Of a stretch of DNA of 64,000 nt, positions 23,842-32,995 are shown in pieces. The notes under the pieces were generated by a model. The model was given only the letters and a program-made list of their open reading frames with translations, had not been told where the DNA came from and did no database searches. This DNA is from Mesorhizobium sp. LMG 17147 (GTDB taxonomy: Bacteria; Pseudomonadota; Alphaproteobacteria; Rhizobiales; Rhizobiaceae). The translations under genes were made by a program, and so were the position numbers. The DNA lies in assembly GCF_024297145.1 (NCBI RefSeq), contig NZ_JANCTC010000006.1, positions 294,195-358,194 on the forward strand, written 5' to 3'. Each line of letters begins with the position of its first letter. Position 1 is the stretch's first letter.

Positions 23842-26508
23842 TTGAGGAATCGCCTATTGGCTTTTTTCCGCGCTAAGTTCGGCGGCATCAAGGAGGTCGT
23901 CTTTTCGTCGGCAAATATTCCGGCGGCGATCGCGCTTGTCGTCATACTTATTAGCGCCGCGTTCGCGGAGCACCAGAACAAAGTCGTCTCGGACCAGGCC
24001 GTCCGTGCGGACGTGTTGACCAAGGTCAATCTCATCCGCGCCAAGCTCGAAGGCAATATCAACGGAAACCTTCAACTCGTGCGTGGATTGGTCGCCGCCG
24101 TCGTGACCGAGCCTTATATGGGACAGCAACGCTTCGCCTCGCTGGCGAGCAATCTGTTTGGCGCCGACTCGCAATTGAACAATATTGCCGGCGCGCCCGA
24201 TCTGGTCGTTTCCCTGATGTATCCGATGGAGGGTAATGAGCAGGCGATGGGCCTGGACTACCGCAAGAATGAGCGGCAGCGTGCGGCTGCGCTAAGGGCG
24301 CGAGATGAACGCAAGCTGGTGCTTGCCGGTCCCGTCGAGCTGAAGCAGGGGGGACAAGGCTTCATCGGCCGCTTTCCGGTTTTCGTGCCGAGCGCGGGCA
24401 ACACGGAAAGGTTCTGGGGCATTATTTCCGCCGTTGTCGACGTGCAGCGCCTTTACAAAGCGAGCGGCATGCTTGACGACGATCTCGGGATTGACGTAGC
24501 GCTGATCGGCAGGGACGCCCTCGGTCACCGAGGTGGTCAATTCTACGGCAATGAGGAGATCAGCAAAAGCGATCCGGTGACGGCTGACGTTTTGCTTCCT
24601 TCCGGCTCGTGGCAGCTCGCTGCCATTCCCAAGAACGGCTGGCCTTCGACGCCAAGTAACGCATGGTTGTTGCGCGCGATCATGGCGACGGCCGGGGCCT
24701 TGGTTGTGTTCCCCTTCCTGGTCACTGGTCGTCTGATAGGCGAAAGACAGCGCAATTATGCGGAATTGCGCCGATTGTCACGACGCCTTGAACTCGCTCT
24801 GGAAGCTTCGGCTATCGGGGTTTGGGAACACGATCTCGCGACCAACGAGCTTACATGGGATGATCGCGTCAATGAAATATATGGCAAACCAGCGGGGGAG
24901 CACCGGGGCTACACAGACTGGGCGGGAGCGATCCATCCAGATGATCTGGCTGGCGCCAACGCAGATTTTGATACGGCGGTGGCCAGCGGACGACCATATT
25001 TGTCGGAGTACCGGATTGTGCGCCCGAATGGCGAGGTCCGTCATGTCCGGTCCAAGGCGATCCTTTACCGGGCCACAAACGACACCCCAAAAATGATCGG
25101 CGCGGAATGGGACGTGACTGCCGACGTCCTGCTGAACAAGGATCTGGTTCGCGCAAAACAGCTGTCGGAGTCGAAAAATGCAGAACTCGAGTCGGCCAAG
25201 GCGCGCATAGAGCACATTGCGCTTCATGACTCGCTGACCGGCTTGCCTAACCGGCGTTACCTCGACCAGGTACTGGAAGACTACGCGGCAAACGCCAGGC
25301 GCTCAGGCGGGCGTGCGGCACTGCTTCACATCGATCTGGATCGGTTCAAGCACATCAACGATACGCTGGGCCACGCCGCCGGTGATGCGATGCTGGTTCA
25401 CGCGTCGACAGTCCTCAGATCGAAGGTCGGCGACGAAGGATTCGTCGCCCGCATCGGAGGAGACGAATTCATCGTTCTGTGCGTGGTACGCGACGATACC
25501 AAGCAACTGGCGCTGCTTGCCGATCGGGTCATCAGCCAGATGCGCGAGCCCGTCTATTATCAGGGCCATCGGTGCCGTTTTGGCGTCAGCGTGGGTATAG
25601 CTGTCGACAACGGAAAAGATGTCGAAGCCAAACACCTGCTGGTGAACGCAGATATCGCGCTTTACCGAGCAAAGAGCCGTGGGCGCAATCGATACGAATT
25701 TTTCACTGACGCGATGCAAAGCGAAATCGTCGATACAAAACGGATTGCCGACGAAATTCTCGGCGGCCTCGAGCGCAACGAGTTCATCCCGTTCTACCAG
25801 CCTCAATTTGACGCAAAGACGCTCGAAATCGTTGGGGTTGAGGCGCTGGCGAGGTGGCAACATCCAGTAAAGGGTATTTTGGCGCCCGACATCTTCCTGA
25901 GGATTGCGGAAGAACTGAACGTCGTCTCGATCATCGACCAAGCCATATTGAAGCAATCGCTTTCGGATTTCGAAGGGTGGTCCGCTGCAAAACTTAACAT
26001 TCCACGGGTGTCTGTCAATGTCTCGGCGAGGCGCCTTCAAGACGAGGAGCTTATCAAGAGCCTGCGAGAACAAGATATCAAGAAAGGAACAGTTTCGTTC
26101 GAGCTTGTTGAGTCGATTTTCCTGGACGAGAACGACGATCTCGTCACGTGGAACATCGAGCAAATAAAAGAACTGGGGATTGACATCGAAATAGACGATT
26201 TTGGTACCGGTTACGCTTCGATGGTCAGTTTGCTGAAGTTGCAGCCGCGCCGGCTGAAGATAGATCGGCAGCTGGTCACCCCAATCGTCAAATCGCCGCA
26301 GAGAAGGCAGGTTGTCTCGTCGATCATCGAAATCGGCAAATCGCTGGGTATCGAGGTCGTGGCGGAAGGCGTCGAGACGATGCAGCACGCACGGCTACTC
26401 AAGGGCCTGGGCTGCGACATATTGCAGGGTTATGCCTTCGGCCACCCGTTCGACTCCGAGGGACTTAAGACATTTGTCCGATCGCGGCGCCTGCGCACGG
26501 CCAGCTGA
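23842..26508 (+). CDS. Membrane-bound CHASE-PAS-GGDEF-EAL cyclic-di-GMP protein
   Basis: An 888-residue sensor that likely makes or degrades cyclic di-GMP. Order: membrane helix at about 22-42, periplasmic CHASE-like domain to about 270, second helix at about 275-296, PAS domain (WEHDLATNELTWDD) to about 430, GGDEF domain with IGGDEF near residue 540, EAL domain from about 620. The EAL part has all catalytic elements: VEALARW, VSVNVSARRL, FELVES, IDDFGTGYAS, LKIDRQL, VAEGVET. The GGDEF signature is intact but the inhibitory RxxD site is absent. So phosphodiesterase activity is well supported and cyclase activity possible. Base composition is lower in GC than in neighbours. Start is TTG 23842, uncertain. 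Confidence 0.93.
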   Translation: MRNRLLAFFRAKFGGIKEVVFSSANIPAAIALVVILISAAFAEHQNKVVSDQAVRADVLTKVNLIRAKLEGNINGNLQLVRGLVAAVVTEPYMGQQRFASLASNLFGADSQLNNIAGAPDLVVSLMYPMEGNEQAMGLDYRKNERQRAAALRARDERKLVLAGPVELKQGGQGFIGRFPVFVPSAGNTERFWGIISAVVDVQRLYKASGMLDDDLGIDVALIGRDALGHRGGQFYGNEEISKSDPVTADVLLPSGSWQLAAIPKNGWPSTPSNAWLLRAIMATAGALVVFPFLVTGRLIGERQRNYAELRRLSRRLELALEASAIGVWEHDLATNELTWDDRVNEIYGKPAGEHRGYTDWAGAIHPDDLAGANADFDTAVASGRPYLSEYRIVRPNGEVRHVRSKAILYRATNDTPKMIGAEWDVTADVLLNKDLVRAKQLSESKNAELESAKARIEHIALHDSLTGLPNRRYLDQVLEDYAANARRSGGRAALLHIDLDRFKHINDTLGHAAGDAMLVHASTVLRSKVGDEGFVARIGGDEFIVLCVVRDDTKQLALLADRVISQMREPVYYQGHRCRFGVSVGIAVDNGKDVEAKHLLVNADIALYRAKSRGRNRYEFFTDAMQSEIVDTKRIADEILGGLERNEFIPFYQPQFDAKTLEIVGVEALARWQHPVKGILAPDIFLRIAEELNVVSIIDQAILKQSLSDFEGWSAAKLNIPRVSVNVSARRLQDEELIKSLREQDIKKGTVSFELVESIFLDENDDLVTWNIEQIKELGIDIEIDDFGTGYASMVSLLKLQPRRLKIDRQLVTPIVKSPQRRQVVSSIIEIGKSLGIEVVAEGVETMQHARLLKGLGCDILQGYAFGHPFDSEGLKTFVRSRRLRTAS

Positions 26509-26596
26509 GCCTCGGCGCCAGAATTTATCGAGCCGACCGCCTTGACGTTGCGGTACATAGGCGCACAGCGGACAAAGCTGAAAACAACGCCAAACC

Positions 26597-27343
26597 TCAG
26601 ATCAGCAGCAGGCCCTTCATGCTGGAGTGGCCTTTCCTGCCGATGATGATGTGGTCGTGAACGGCAATGCCAAGCGGTTTGGCCGTCTCTATGATCAGCT
26701 TGGTCATCTCGATGTCGGCGCGCGACGGCGTCGGGTCTCCCGACGGATGGTTATGTGCCAGAATGATCGCCGTGGCAGAGAGCTCCAAGGCGCGCCTGAC
26801 CACCTCGCGCGGATAGACCGGTGTGTGGTCGACGGTGCCGACCTGCTGCACTTCGTCGGCGATCAGCGCGTTTTTCTTGTCGAGGAACAGGATGCGGAAC
26901 TGCTCGCGCTCCTCGAAGGCCATCACCGACCGGCAGTATTCGAGAACCTGCGTCCAGGTCGACAACAGCTCGCGGCCGGCGATCTCGCCGCGCGCCATGC
27001 GTTGCGCCGTTGCCGCAACCACCTTGAGGTCGAGCGCCACCATCGGGCCGATGCCCTTCACTTCCTGCAGGCGCTCGACGGGCGCGCCGAGGACCTCGGC
27101 CAATGTACCGAAGCGTGCCAGCAAGGCCTTGGCGACCGGCTTGGTGTCGGCGCGCGGGATCAGCCGGAACAATAGAAGCTCGAGCAGTTCGTAGTCGGGG
27201 AGGGTGTTAGGACTGGCGGCGAAGCGCTCGCGCAAGCGGTCGCGATGGCCGAGATAATGCGGCTTGTCGGCGGCCACCGCCTTCGCAGGCGATCGCACCG
27301 GCCTTTCGGGAAAGAAGGCCCGCTCGTCGTCGTCACCGTTCAT
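26597..27343 (-). CDS. radC: RadC-family JAB1/MPN domain protein
   Basis: A 248-residue RadC protein. An N-terminal helix-hairpin-helix region ([24 protein letters not shown] near residue 100) is followed by the JAMM metalloprotease-like domain with [14 protein letters not shown] near residue 196, whose two histidines and aspartate bind zinc. The family was once tied to DNA repair, but that phenotype was reassigned to recG, and its true substrate is unknown. It lies 51 bases behind the methionine aminopeptidase gene on the same strand, probably in one transcript; this pairing is common in Rhizobiales. Confidence 0.95.
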   Translation of the reverse strand: MNGDDDERAFFPERPVRSPAKAVAADKPHYLGHRDRLRERFAASPNTLPDYELLELLLFRLIPRADTKPVAKALLARFGTLAEVLGAPVERLQEVKGIGPMVALDLKVVAATAQRMARGEIAGRELLSTWTQVLEYCRSVMAFEEREQFRILFLDKKNALIADEVQQVGTVDHTPVYPREVVRRALELSATAIILAHNHPSGDPTPSRADIEMTKLIIETAKPLGIAVHDHIIIGRKGHSSMKGLLLI

Positions 27344-27394
27344 GGCTGCCCACCCAGCATTTGCCGGGCAAGGTAACGCCCGATCTGCCAGACA

Positions 27395-28222
27395 CTAGGC
27401 CCGCAGGCCGGGGCGGTCGAGGTTTTTTGGCGACAGCGTGAAGATCTCGCAGCCGGTTTCGGTGACGCCGATCGTGTGTTCGTACTGCGCCGAAAGCGAA
27501 CGGTCACGCGTCACCGCGGTCCAGCCGTCCGACAGCACTTTCACATGCGGCCGGCCGAGATTGATCATCGGCTCGACGGTGAAGATCATGCCCGGTCGCA
27601 TCTCGACGCCTTCGCTGGCGCTGCCGTAATGCAGGATGTTCGGCGCGTCGTGAAACAGCCGGCCGACGCCGTGGCCGCAGAAATCGCGCACCACCGAGCA
27701 ACGCTCGGCTTCGGCGTAGGTCTGGATGGCGGCGCCGATGGCGCCGGTGCGGGCGCCCGGCTTGATTGCCGCGATGCCGCGCATCAGGCACTCATACGTG
27801 ACTTCGAGCAGCCGCTCCGCGGCACGCTTGATCGTGCCCACCGGATACATGCGCGAGGAGTCGCCGTGCCAGCCGTCGAGTATATAGGTGACGTCGATAT
27901 TGACGATATCGCCATCCTTCAACGGCTTGCTGTCGGGTATGCCGTGACAGACGACGTGGTTGATCGAGGTGCAGGATGATTTCGTGTAGCCGCGGTAGTT
28001 GAGTGTCGCCGGAAGCGCGCCATGGTCCATGCCGAACTCGAAGACGAAGCGATCGATCGCTTCGGTGGTGACGCCGGGCGCCACCATCGATACCAGTTCG
28101 TCGAGGCAGCGCGCGGTGAGATCGCAAGCCTTGCGCATGCCGATAAAGCCTTCCTCGTCGTAAAGACGGATCTGGCCGGTGTTTCTGAGCGGTGCCGTGG
28201 CGGCGTCGAGATAGGTGACCAT
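27395..28222 (-). CDS. map: Type I methionine aminopeptidase
   Basis: A 275-residue cytosolic enzyme that removes the initiator methionine from new proteins when the second residue is small. The pita-bread fold ligands for the two metal ions are visible: aspartates in VNIDVTYILDGWHGDSSRM, histidine in GHGVGRLFHDAP, glutamates in FTVEPMI and QYEHTIGV. It lacks the N-terminal zinc-finger extension, as usual for the bacterial type. It appears to head a two-gene unit with radC. The ATG at 28222 starts a typical N-terminus. Confidence 0.96.
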   Translation of the reverse strand: MVTYLDAATAPLRNTGQIRLYDEEGFIGMRKACDLTARCLDELVSMVAPGVTTEAIDRFVFEFGMDHGALPATLNYRGYTKSSCTSINHVVCHGIPDSKPLKDGDIVNIDVTYILDGWHGDSSRMYPVGTIKRAAERLLEVTYECLMRGIAAIKPGARTGAIGAAIQTYAEAERCSVVRDFCGHGVGRLFHDAPNILHYGSASEGVEMRPGMIFTVEPMINLGRPHVKVLSDGWTAVTRDRSLSAQYEHTIGVTETGCEIFTLSPKNLDRPGLRA

Positions 28223-28524
28223 TTTTGTCCGTCTTGCAGGGATGCGAGGGCTGGATGAGCCCCCGCCAGAGAAATCTCCCCAGATTTGGCACTGGAAGGC
28301 CCAAGGTTCAAGAACGAACTGCCGGCGACGACCGAAGACCGGCGATATTCAGGTCTTTGGGGCACTCTCCTTGCCTGTAGCTGCCCAGGCTCCCGACCGG
28401 TTCATTTGGCTACCGCAGTGACGACACATTTCTAGGCGAGAAGTCGGCCCAAGCATGAAGCCGCCACGGCAACTTTTTATGCCGAACGATGTTGCTGCGG
28501 GGGTGTCGGTTCGGGAGAGGTCGA
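28223..28524. other. Intergenic region between map and the DUF982 gene
   Basis: About 300 bases between divergent genes. An inverted repeat-like stretch lies at 28320-28350 (CCGGCGACGACCGAAGACCGGCG). A minus-strand frame at 28349-28654 overlapping the DUF982 gene contains CRHCGS but has no family features or ribosome site and is not called. Promoters for both neighbours must be here, but no clear boxes were found. Confidence 0.4.
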
Positions 28525-28824
28525 ATGGACAGACTGCAATTTGCGGTGCCGGTGCGTATCGCGCCTGTGCCCAGCCAGCCGGTCGAGGAAATCTACAGTG
28601 TCGAGCAGGCGCTCGATTTCCTGCAAACGTGGCCGGTTCGCCGGAAGGGGCCAACCTACCAGGCCGCGTTCAATGCCTGTTTTGGCGCCACGGTGGACAT
28701 CGTCGAGACCGAAGACGCATGGCGGGCCTTCATGGCCTTTTGCCGGGTGAGCGGCCTGCTTGCCAGGGACATGATGGTTCCTCCGCGCAAGCGCGGCGGC
28801 GAGGCGAGGGGACTGCGGGCGTAG
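28525..28824 (+). CDS. DUF982 domain protein
   Basis: A 99-residue cytosolic protein of DUF982, a family almost confined to rhizobia and often present in many copies per genome. Family features are VEEIYSVEQALDFLQTWP (residues about 20-37), KGPTYQAAFNACFGA and the C-terminal region with AWRAFMAFCRVSGLL. The ATG at 28525 follows GGGAGAGG; twelve upstream in-frame codons are not conserved. It is followed at 120 bases by tRNA-Glu on the opposite strand. The function of the family is unknown. Confidence 0.88.
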   Translation: MDRLQFAVPVRIAPVPSQPVEEIYSVEQALDFLQTWPVRRKGPTYQAAFNACFGATVDIVETEDAWRAFMAFCRVSGLLARDMMVPPRKRGGEARGLRA

Positions 28825-28947
28825 GGAGCCCTCGGCACAATCCGCAGTTTGTCTTCGCCCCTTGCTGACACCCCCATCAGAGTGGGTGGGGTCCGGCCAA
28901 GTCTGCCAGCATCACGCTGGTGTAGACATATGCCGAGTTGAAATTGC

Positions 28948-29022
28948 TGGTACGCCCAAGGGGAATCGAACCCCTGTTACCGCCGTGAAAGGGCGGTGTC
29001 CTGACCGCTAGACGATGGGCGC
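28948..29022 (-). tRNA. tRNA-Glu, anticodon TTC
   Basis: A 75-base glutamate tRNA. The acceptor stem pairs GCGCCCA with TGGGCGT (first pair G-U), followed by A and an encoded CCA. The anticodon arm CCGCC-CTTTCAC-GGCGG gives TTC, reading GAA and GAG. The D-arm (TCGTCTAGCGG) and T-arm (GGGGTTCGATTCCCC) are typical for tRNA-Glu. No integrase or attachment-site duplicate was seen beside it. Confidence 0.97.
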
Positions 29023-29195
29023 GCTCAGATGTGAGCGCTTATAGTTGCGTCGCGGCAAACCGGCAACCCGTCTGCCGCCGGCTGCGACAACTTTTTTCCT
29101 TTGGCTCCAAACCGCGTCTTTCCGACAGCCAAGCTGGTTTTGCAGCATGCTGCAACGTCGCCGAAGGGACTTCGCTGTGGCCGAAGAACCTCTCC

Positions 29196-30413
29196 CTAAC
29201 CGCGCCTGCGGCAACGCCAGTTCCAGTCGCGCTCGGGGCCGACATCGACATGGACGGATTCGGTGTGGCAGTAGGTGCCGACGCCGCCGCGGCCCGGCAT
29301 GGTGCGGATGTAGCTCGCCAGTTCCCACTTCGAGACGCCGGGAACCTGAATGTCGGCGGCGGCGCAGTACATGTGCAGCGAATTCTTGGCGCCGTTGGCG
29401 CGGCGGTTGCGGGCCGGATCGCGATAGCCGGAGGTGACCGTCATCTTGCGGCCGTAATGGCCTTCGATCGTCTTCAGCACGCGAACCAGCGACGGCTTCA
29501 AGCAGGCGACATCGACGCTTTCGTTCTGTTTCAGGAGGCCGTTGGGCGCCAGCCGCGCGAGGCCGGCGGCAGAGGCGACCTGGTAGGCGCCACCCGAACC
29601 TTCGTCTTCGTTGAGATCGACGTCGCTCTCATCGTCGAGGCCGGATTTGCGCTTGATCTCGAACAGCGCCGTCTGGCGCACGCCCGGCAGCGCATCGGCC
29701 GTGAAATGGCTGGTATCGCCGGTCGACACCAGCTGCACCGGCTTTTCTGCCGGATTGGCCGAGGCCAGGGTAACGGTAGGTTTTGCCGCGGGCGTCGCCT
29801 TGGCCTGCACGACCGTTGGCTGTCCGCCCGATCTGCTGTTGGCCGGCGATGCTGCCGAAGCGGGGGTGGCGCTGAACAGCGAGGCCAGGAAGTTTTTCTT
29901 CGGTGCGTAGGCCTGTGGCTGCGGCATCTCGCCGGCGGTTACATAGACCGGGTTGTTCATCGCCGGCGCGGCGGCCTTGGCGTCGGGCTTCGATGCATCA
30001 GCACTGTTCTGTGCCACGGCCTGTTCGGCCCTCTGGGCGTTTGGTTGCAGCGGCTGCGGCGTGTGTCCCGCGATCGTCTCGGCTGCCGTTGGAACGGCGA
30101 TCGGGAAGCCGGCATCGAGCTTGGCCCCTGGCTTGGCTATTGGCACATAGGCGACCTGCTCGGGAAGGTTGGCGTCACCGTCGGCATTCATCGTCATTTG
30201 TGCGGTTGTCATCTGCGACGATGATGCGGCCGTGCTGGCCTGGGGCGCACCGGCGGCCGTGCTGATTTCGGTAGCCGAGGTATTGTAGCCTGGCATGCCG
30301 ACCGACATAGTCGGGTCGCCGGCCGAGGTGCAGGACGCCAGAAGCACCGAGAAAAGCGCCGCCACAATGGCGCGGCTTTCTCCCTTCGCGAGGCGCGATC
30401 CTGCTGATCTCAA
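29196..30413 (-). CDS. Lipoprotein with C-terminal M15A/YcbK-type peptidase domain
   Basis: A 405-residue predicted lipoprotein (lipobox LLASC near residue 28). The first 270 residues are low-complexity, rich in alanine, serine, proline and threonine, probably a flexible spacer across the periplasm. The C-terminal 130 residues form a peptidase M15 (YcbK/DUF882-like) domain with MTVTSGYRDPARNRRAN and SLHMYCAAADI, and the metal-binding HTESVHVDVG near the end. Such enzymes cleave D-amino-acid bonds in peptidoglycan peptides. The start is TTG 30413, the only candidate next to the signal sequence; an SD-like GAGGGGG lies further upstream. It is not linked to other wall genes here. Confidence 0.82.
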   Translation of the reverse strand: MRSAGSRLAKGESRAIVAALFSVLLASCTSAGDPTMSVGMPGYNTSATEISTAAGAPQASTAASSSQMTTAQMTMNADGDANLPEQVAYVPIAKPGAKLDAGFPIAVPTAAETIAGHTPQPLQPNAQRAEQAVAQNSADASKPDAKAAAPAMNNPVYVTAGEMPQPQAYAPKKNFLASLFSATPASAASPANSRSGGQPTVVQAKATPAAKPTVTLASANPAEKPVQLVSTGDTSHFTADALPGVRQTALFEIKRKSGLDDESDVDLNEDEGSGGAYQVASAAGLARLAPNGLLKQNESVDVACLKPSLVRVLKTIEGHYGRKMTVTSGYRDPARNRRANGAKNSLHMYCAAADIQVPGVSKWELASYIRTMPGRGGVGTYCHTESVHVDVGPERDWNWRCRRRG

Positions 30414-30635
30414 AACAAAATTCCCCCTCGATATCCGACCGGTTCGTCATTGGCGCGGCGCCGAAACGTCTCGTCGAAATGACCCTTGTTCCCCGAACCG
30501 GAAACGAGACCTGTGTCAAATCTGCAAGCCTCAAAGTAATTTGGCGGCTAGAGGATGAATCAAGGCTGCTCAGGGTTGACGGCACCATTTCGCCCGCTTT
30601 TGGCGGCGCGTCAACTCACCACACATTACAGATGG

Positions 30636-32471
30636 TTACACGCGCACCTTGACATAGGTGCCGGGGGCTTCGCCTAGAACTTGCATATGCTCGCCCGGTT
30701 TGCGGGCCGGTACGCGGGTATTGTCCTTGGCTTCGATCCAGCGTTGCCAGTGCGGCCACCAGGAACCGGGGTGGGCTGTGGCCCCGGCGAGCCATTGGTC
30801 GAAGTCGCCGGCCGGCTTGCCGCCGGTCCAGTATTGATATTTTTGCGCCGCCGGCGGATTGACGACCCCGGCGATGTGACCGGAGCCGGCCATGACGTAG
30901 TCGACCTCGCCGCCGAAATATTTCGAGCCGAGGAATACCGATAGCGCCGGCGCGATGTGGTCCTCCTTAGAGGCGAGGTTGTAGACCGGAATGGTAACGT
31001 CCTTCAGCGAAACCGTGCGCCCCGCCAGTTCCATCATGCCTTGCGAGAGCCTGTTCTCGAGATAGCAATTGCGCAAATAGAAGGAATGGTTGGCAGCGCC
31101 CATGCGGGTCGAATCGGCATTCCAGTAGAGCAGGTCGAAGGGCAGGGGATCCTTGCCGCGCATGTAGTTGTTGACGACATAGGGCCAGATCAGGTCGCCC
31201 GAGCGCAGCATGTTGAAGGCGGTCGCCATCTTGGTGCCGTCGAGATAGCCTTTCTCGTTCATCGCCTTTTCGACGGCCGCGACCTGCTCCTCGTCGACGA
31301 ACACTTTTAGATCGCCGGCATAGGTGAAATCGACCTGGGTGGTGAAGAAGGTGGCGGATTTGATGCGGTGGTCGCCTTCCTGCGCCATCAGCGCCAGGGC
31401 CGCCGCCAGAAGCGTGCCGCCGACGCAATAGCCGATGGCGTTGACTTGCCTTTCGCCGGTCGCCTTCTCGATCGTGTCGAGGCCGTATTGCAGGCCCTCC
31501 CTGATATAGGCCTCCCAACTCTTGGCGCCGTGCCGCTCGTCCGGGTTGATCCAGGAGATTACGAACACGGTGTGGCCTTGCTCGACGGCCCAGCGAATGA
31601 AGGATTTTTGCGGGTTGAGGTCGAGGATGTAGTACTTGTTGATCCATGGCGGGCAGATCAGCAGCGGCCGTTTGAGCACGGTGTCGGTAGTCGGCTCGTA
31701 TTGCAGGATTTCGGCGACGTCGCTGCGGCCGACCACCTTACCCGGCGTGGCGGCGAGATTCTTGCCGATCTCGAAGGGCGAATAATCTGCCTGCCGCAGC
31801 TTCAGGTCACCCTTGCCCGCGGCGATGTCCTCCGCAAGCATCTTCATGCCGCGCACCAGGTTTTCGCCGTTCGAGGCGACAGTCTCGCGAAACAATTCCG
31901 GATTGGTCAGGATGAAATTCGACGGCGAGATGGCATTGGACACCTGCTTGACATAAAAGCCGGCCTTGTGGCGGGTATGCTCGTCCAGGCCGTCGGCGTG
32001 CTCGACCAGTTCGGCCGCCCAGCGCGAGGTGACCAGATACGCCTGTTTGAGGAAATCGAAGAAGGCGTTGCGGCCCCATTCCGGGTCTTGGAAACGCTTG
32101 TCGCCGCGCTCGGGCTTGACCGCATCCTCGGCGTCCTCGGCGCCCGCGCCGACGCGCTGGACGGCATTGGCCCAGACGGTCATGTAGCCGGAAAACAGCC
32201 GCGTTTGCGCCTCCAGCGCGCGCTGCGGGTCGGAGAGCCAGTACTCGGTGAGCTTAGAGAACGTCTTCACCATGTCGACGACCGGTTCGGCGACGTGATC
32301 GCGTACCTCGCCCTTTTCCCGCGGCTCGGCCCATGCCGAGGCGGCTTTGCCGGCCTGCTCGATCATGCGGGCCATGTTCAGAGCGAAGCGTTCCGGGTCC
32401 TTCACCAGATATTGCTCGACGGTCGAAGGTTGGTCATCTTCCGCTTTGCCCGAATCGGGTGTTTTGGCCAT
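30636..32471 (-). CDS. phaC: Class I poly(3-hydroxyalkanoate) synthase
   Basis: A 611-residue polymerase that joins (R)-3-hydroxyacyl-CoA units into storage polyester on cytoplasmic granules. The lipase-like box GYCVGGTL holds the nucleophilic cysteine at residue 349; the aspartate of LASKEDHIAP and the histidine of GSGHIAGVVNPP complete the triad. Length and the absence of a PhaE/PhaR partner mark class I. The N-terminal third is the PhaC_N domain. The ATG at 32471 has GGGAGGA upstream; 22 further in-frame codons extend into the promoter region. It is divergent from a small lipoprotein gene. Confidence 0.96.
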   Translation of the reverse strand: MAKTPDSGKAEDDQPSTVEQYLVKDPERFALNMARMIEQAGKAASAWAEPREKGEVRDHVAEPVVDMVKTFSKLTEYWLSDPQRALEAQTRLFSGYMTVWANAVQRVGAGAEDAEDAVKPERGDKRFQDPEWGRNAFFDFLKQAYLVTSRWAAELVEHADGLDEHTRHKAGFYVKQVSNAISPSNFILTNPELFRETVASNGENLVRGMKMLAEDIAAGKGDLKLRQADYSPFEIGKNLAATPGKVVGRSDVAEILQYEPTTDTVLKRPLLICPPWINKYYILDLNPQKSFIRWAVEQGHTVFVISWINPDERHGAKSWEAYIREGLQYGLDTIEKATGERQVNAIGYCVGGTLLAAALALMAQEGDHRIKSATFFTTQVDFTYAGDLKVFVDEEQVAAVEKAMNEKGYLDGTKMATAFNMLRSGDLIWPYVVNNYMRGKDPLPFDLLYWNADSTRMGAANHSFYLRNCYLENRLSQGMMELAGRTVSLKDVTIPVYNLASKEDHIAPALSVFLGSKYFGGEVDYVMAGSGHIAGVVNPPAAQKYQYWTGGKPAGDFDQWLAGATAHPGSWWPHWQRWIEAKDNTRVPARKPGEHMQVLGEAPGTYVKVRV

Positions 32472-32568
32472 GGTTCGCGGGGTTCCTCCCGAAGCGTTTT
32501 GTTGACATATTACCATGGGATATCGAACAGGGTCCAATGTGCTCTAACCCGGCCGCCAGGAAAACAAT

Positions 32569-32955
32569 ATGACGATTAATATTGGCAAGAACGTTTTTTC
32601 CGGCACTGGTCGTTTTTGCCGCATGGCGCTCGTCATGTTGACGATGGCCGGTTGCACGAGCAGCAACATGGAAGGTGCGGCGCCCGCCACCGGCCTTGTC
32701 GGCGCGAAGGACACCGGTTCCTATCCGAACCTGAACATCCGGCCGCAGGTGGCGGCCGAGCAATTCACCGACGAGGAAAAGAACGCCAAGCTCGCCCAAC
32801 TGAAGGCCGAGAAGCAGAGCCAGGCCGCCAAGGGCGGCGGCGTCAAGGTTGCGGACCAGGCAGCGCTGGACCAGCTGGCAAAAAAACACGGCGCCGAGGC
32901 GCTGAAGCAGATCGAAGGCAAATGCGACCCCGCTCTCGACCCTAGTTGCAAATAA
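32569..32955 (+). CDS. Small lipoprotein of unknown function
   Basis: A 128-residue predicted lipoprotein: a signal sequence with lipobox LTMAGCTS near residue 28, then a short mature part with a charged helical region (EEKNAKLAQLKAEKQSQAAK, likely coiled coil) and a C-terminus with two cysteines (GKCDPALDPSCK) that may form a disulfide. No known domain was recognised. Transcribed divergently from phaC and 40 bases ahead of the aminotransferase gene, with which it may share a transcript. Related short proteins occur next to the same genes in other rhizobia, as far as can be judged. Confidence 0.78.
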   Translation: MTINIGKNVFSGTGRFCRMALVMLTMAGCTSSNMEGAAPATGLVGAKDTGSYPNLNIRPQVAAEQFTDEEKNAKLAQLKAEKQSQAAKGGGVKVADQAALDQLAKKHGAEALKQIEGKCDPALDPSCK

Positions 32956-32995
32956 GCTTATACGCGCGACCGCAACCTCACTGTCTGGAACTGCC

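Noticed and set aside
28349..28654. A minus-strand ORF with CRHCGS ahead of map
   Set aside because: It overlaps the DUF982 gene, has no ribosome site and no further zinc-binding pattern.
28948..29022. tRNA-Glu as a possible integration site
   Set aside because: No integrase, no repeated 3' end of the tRNA and no island-like genes lie next to it.
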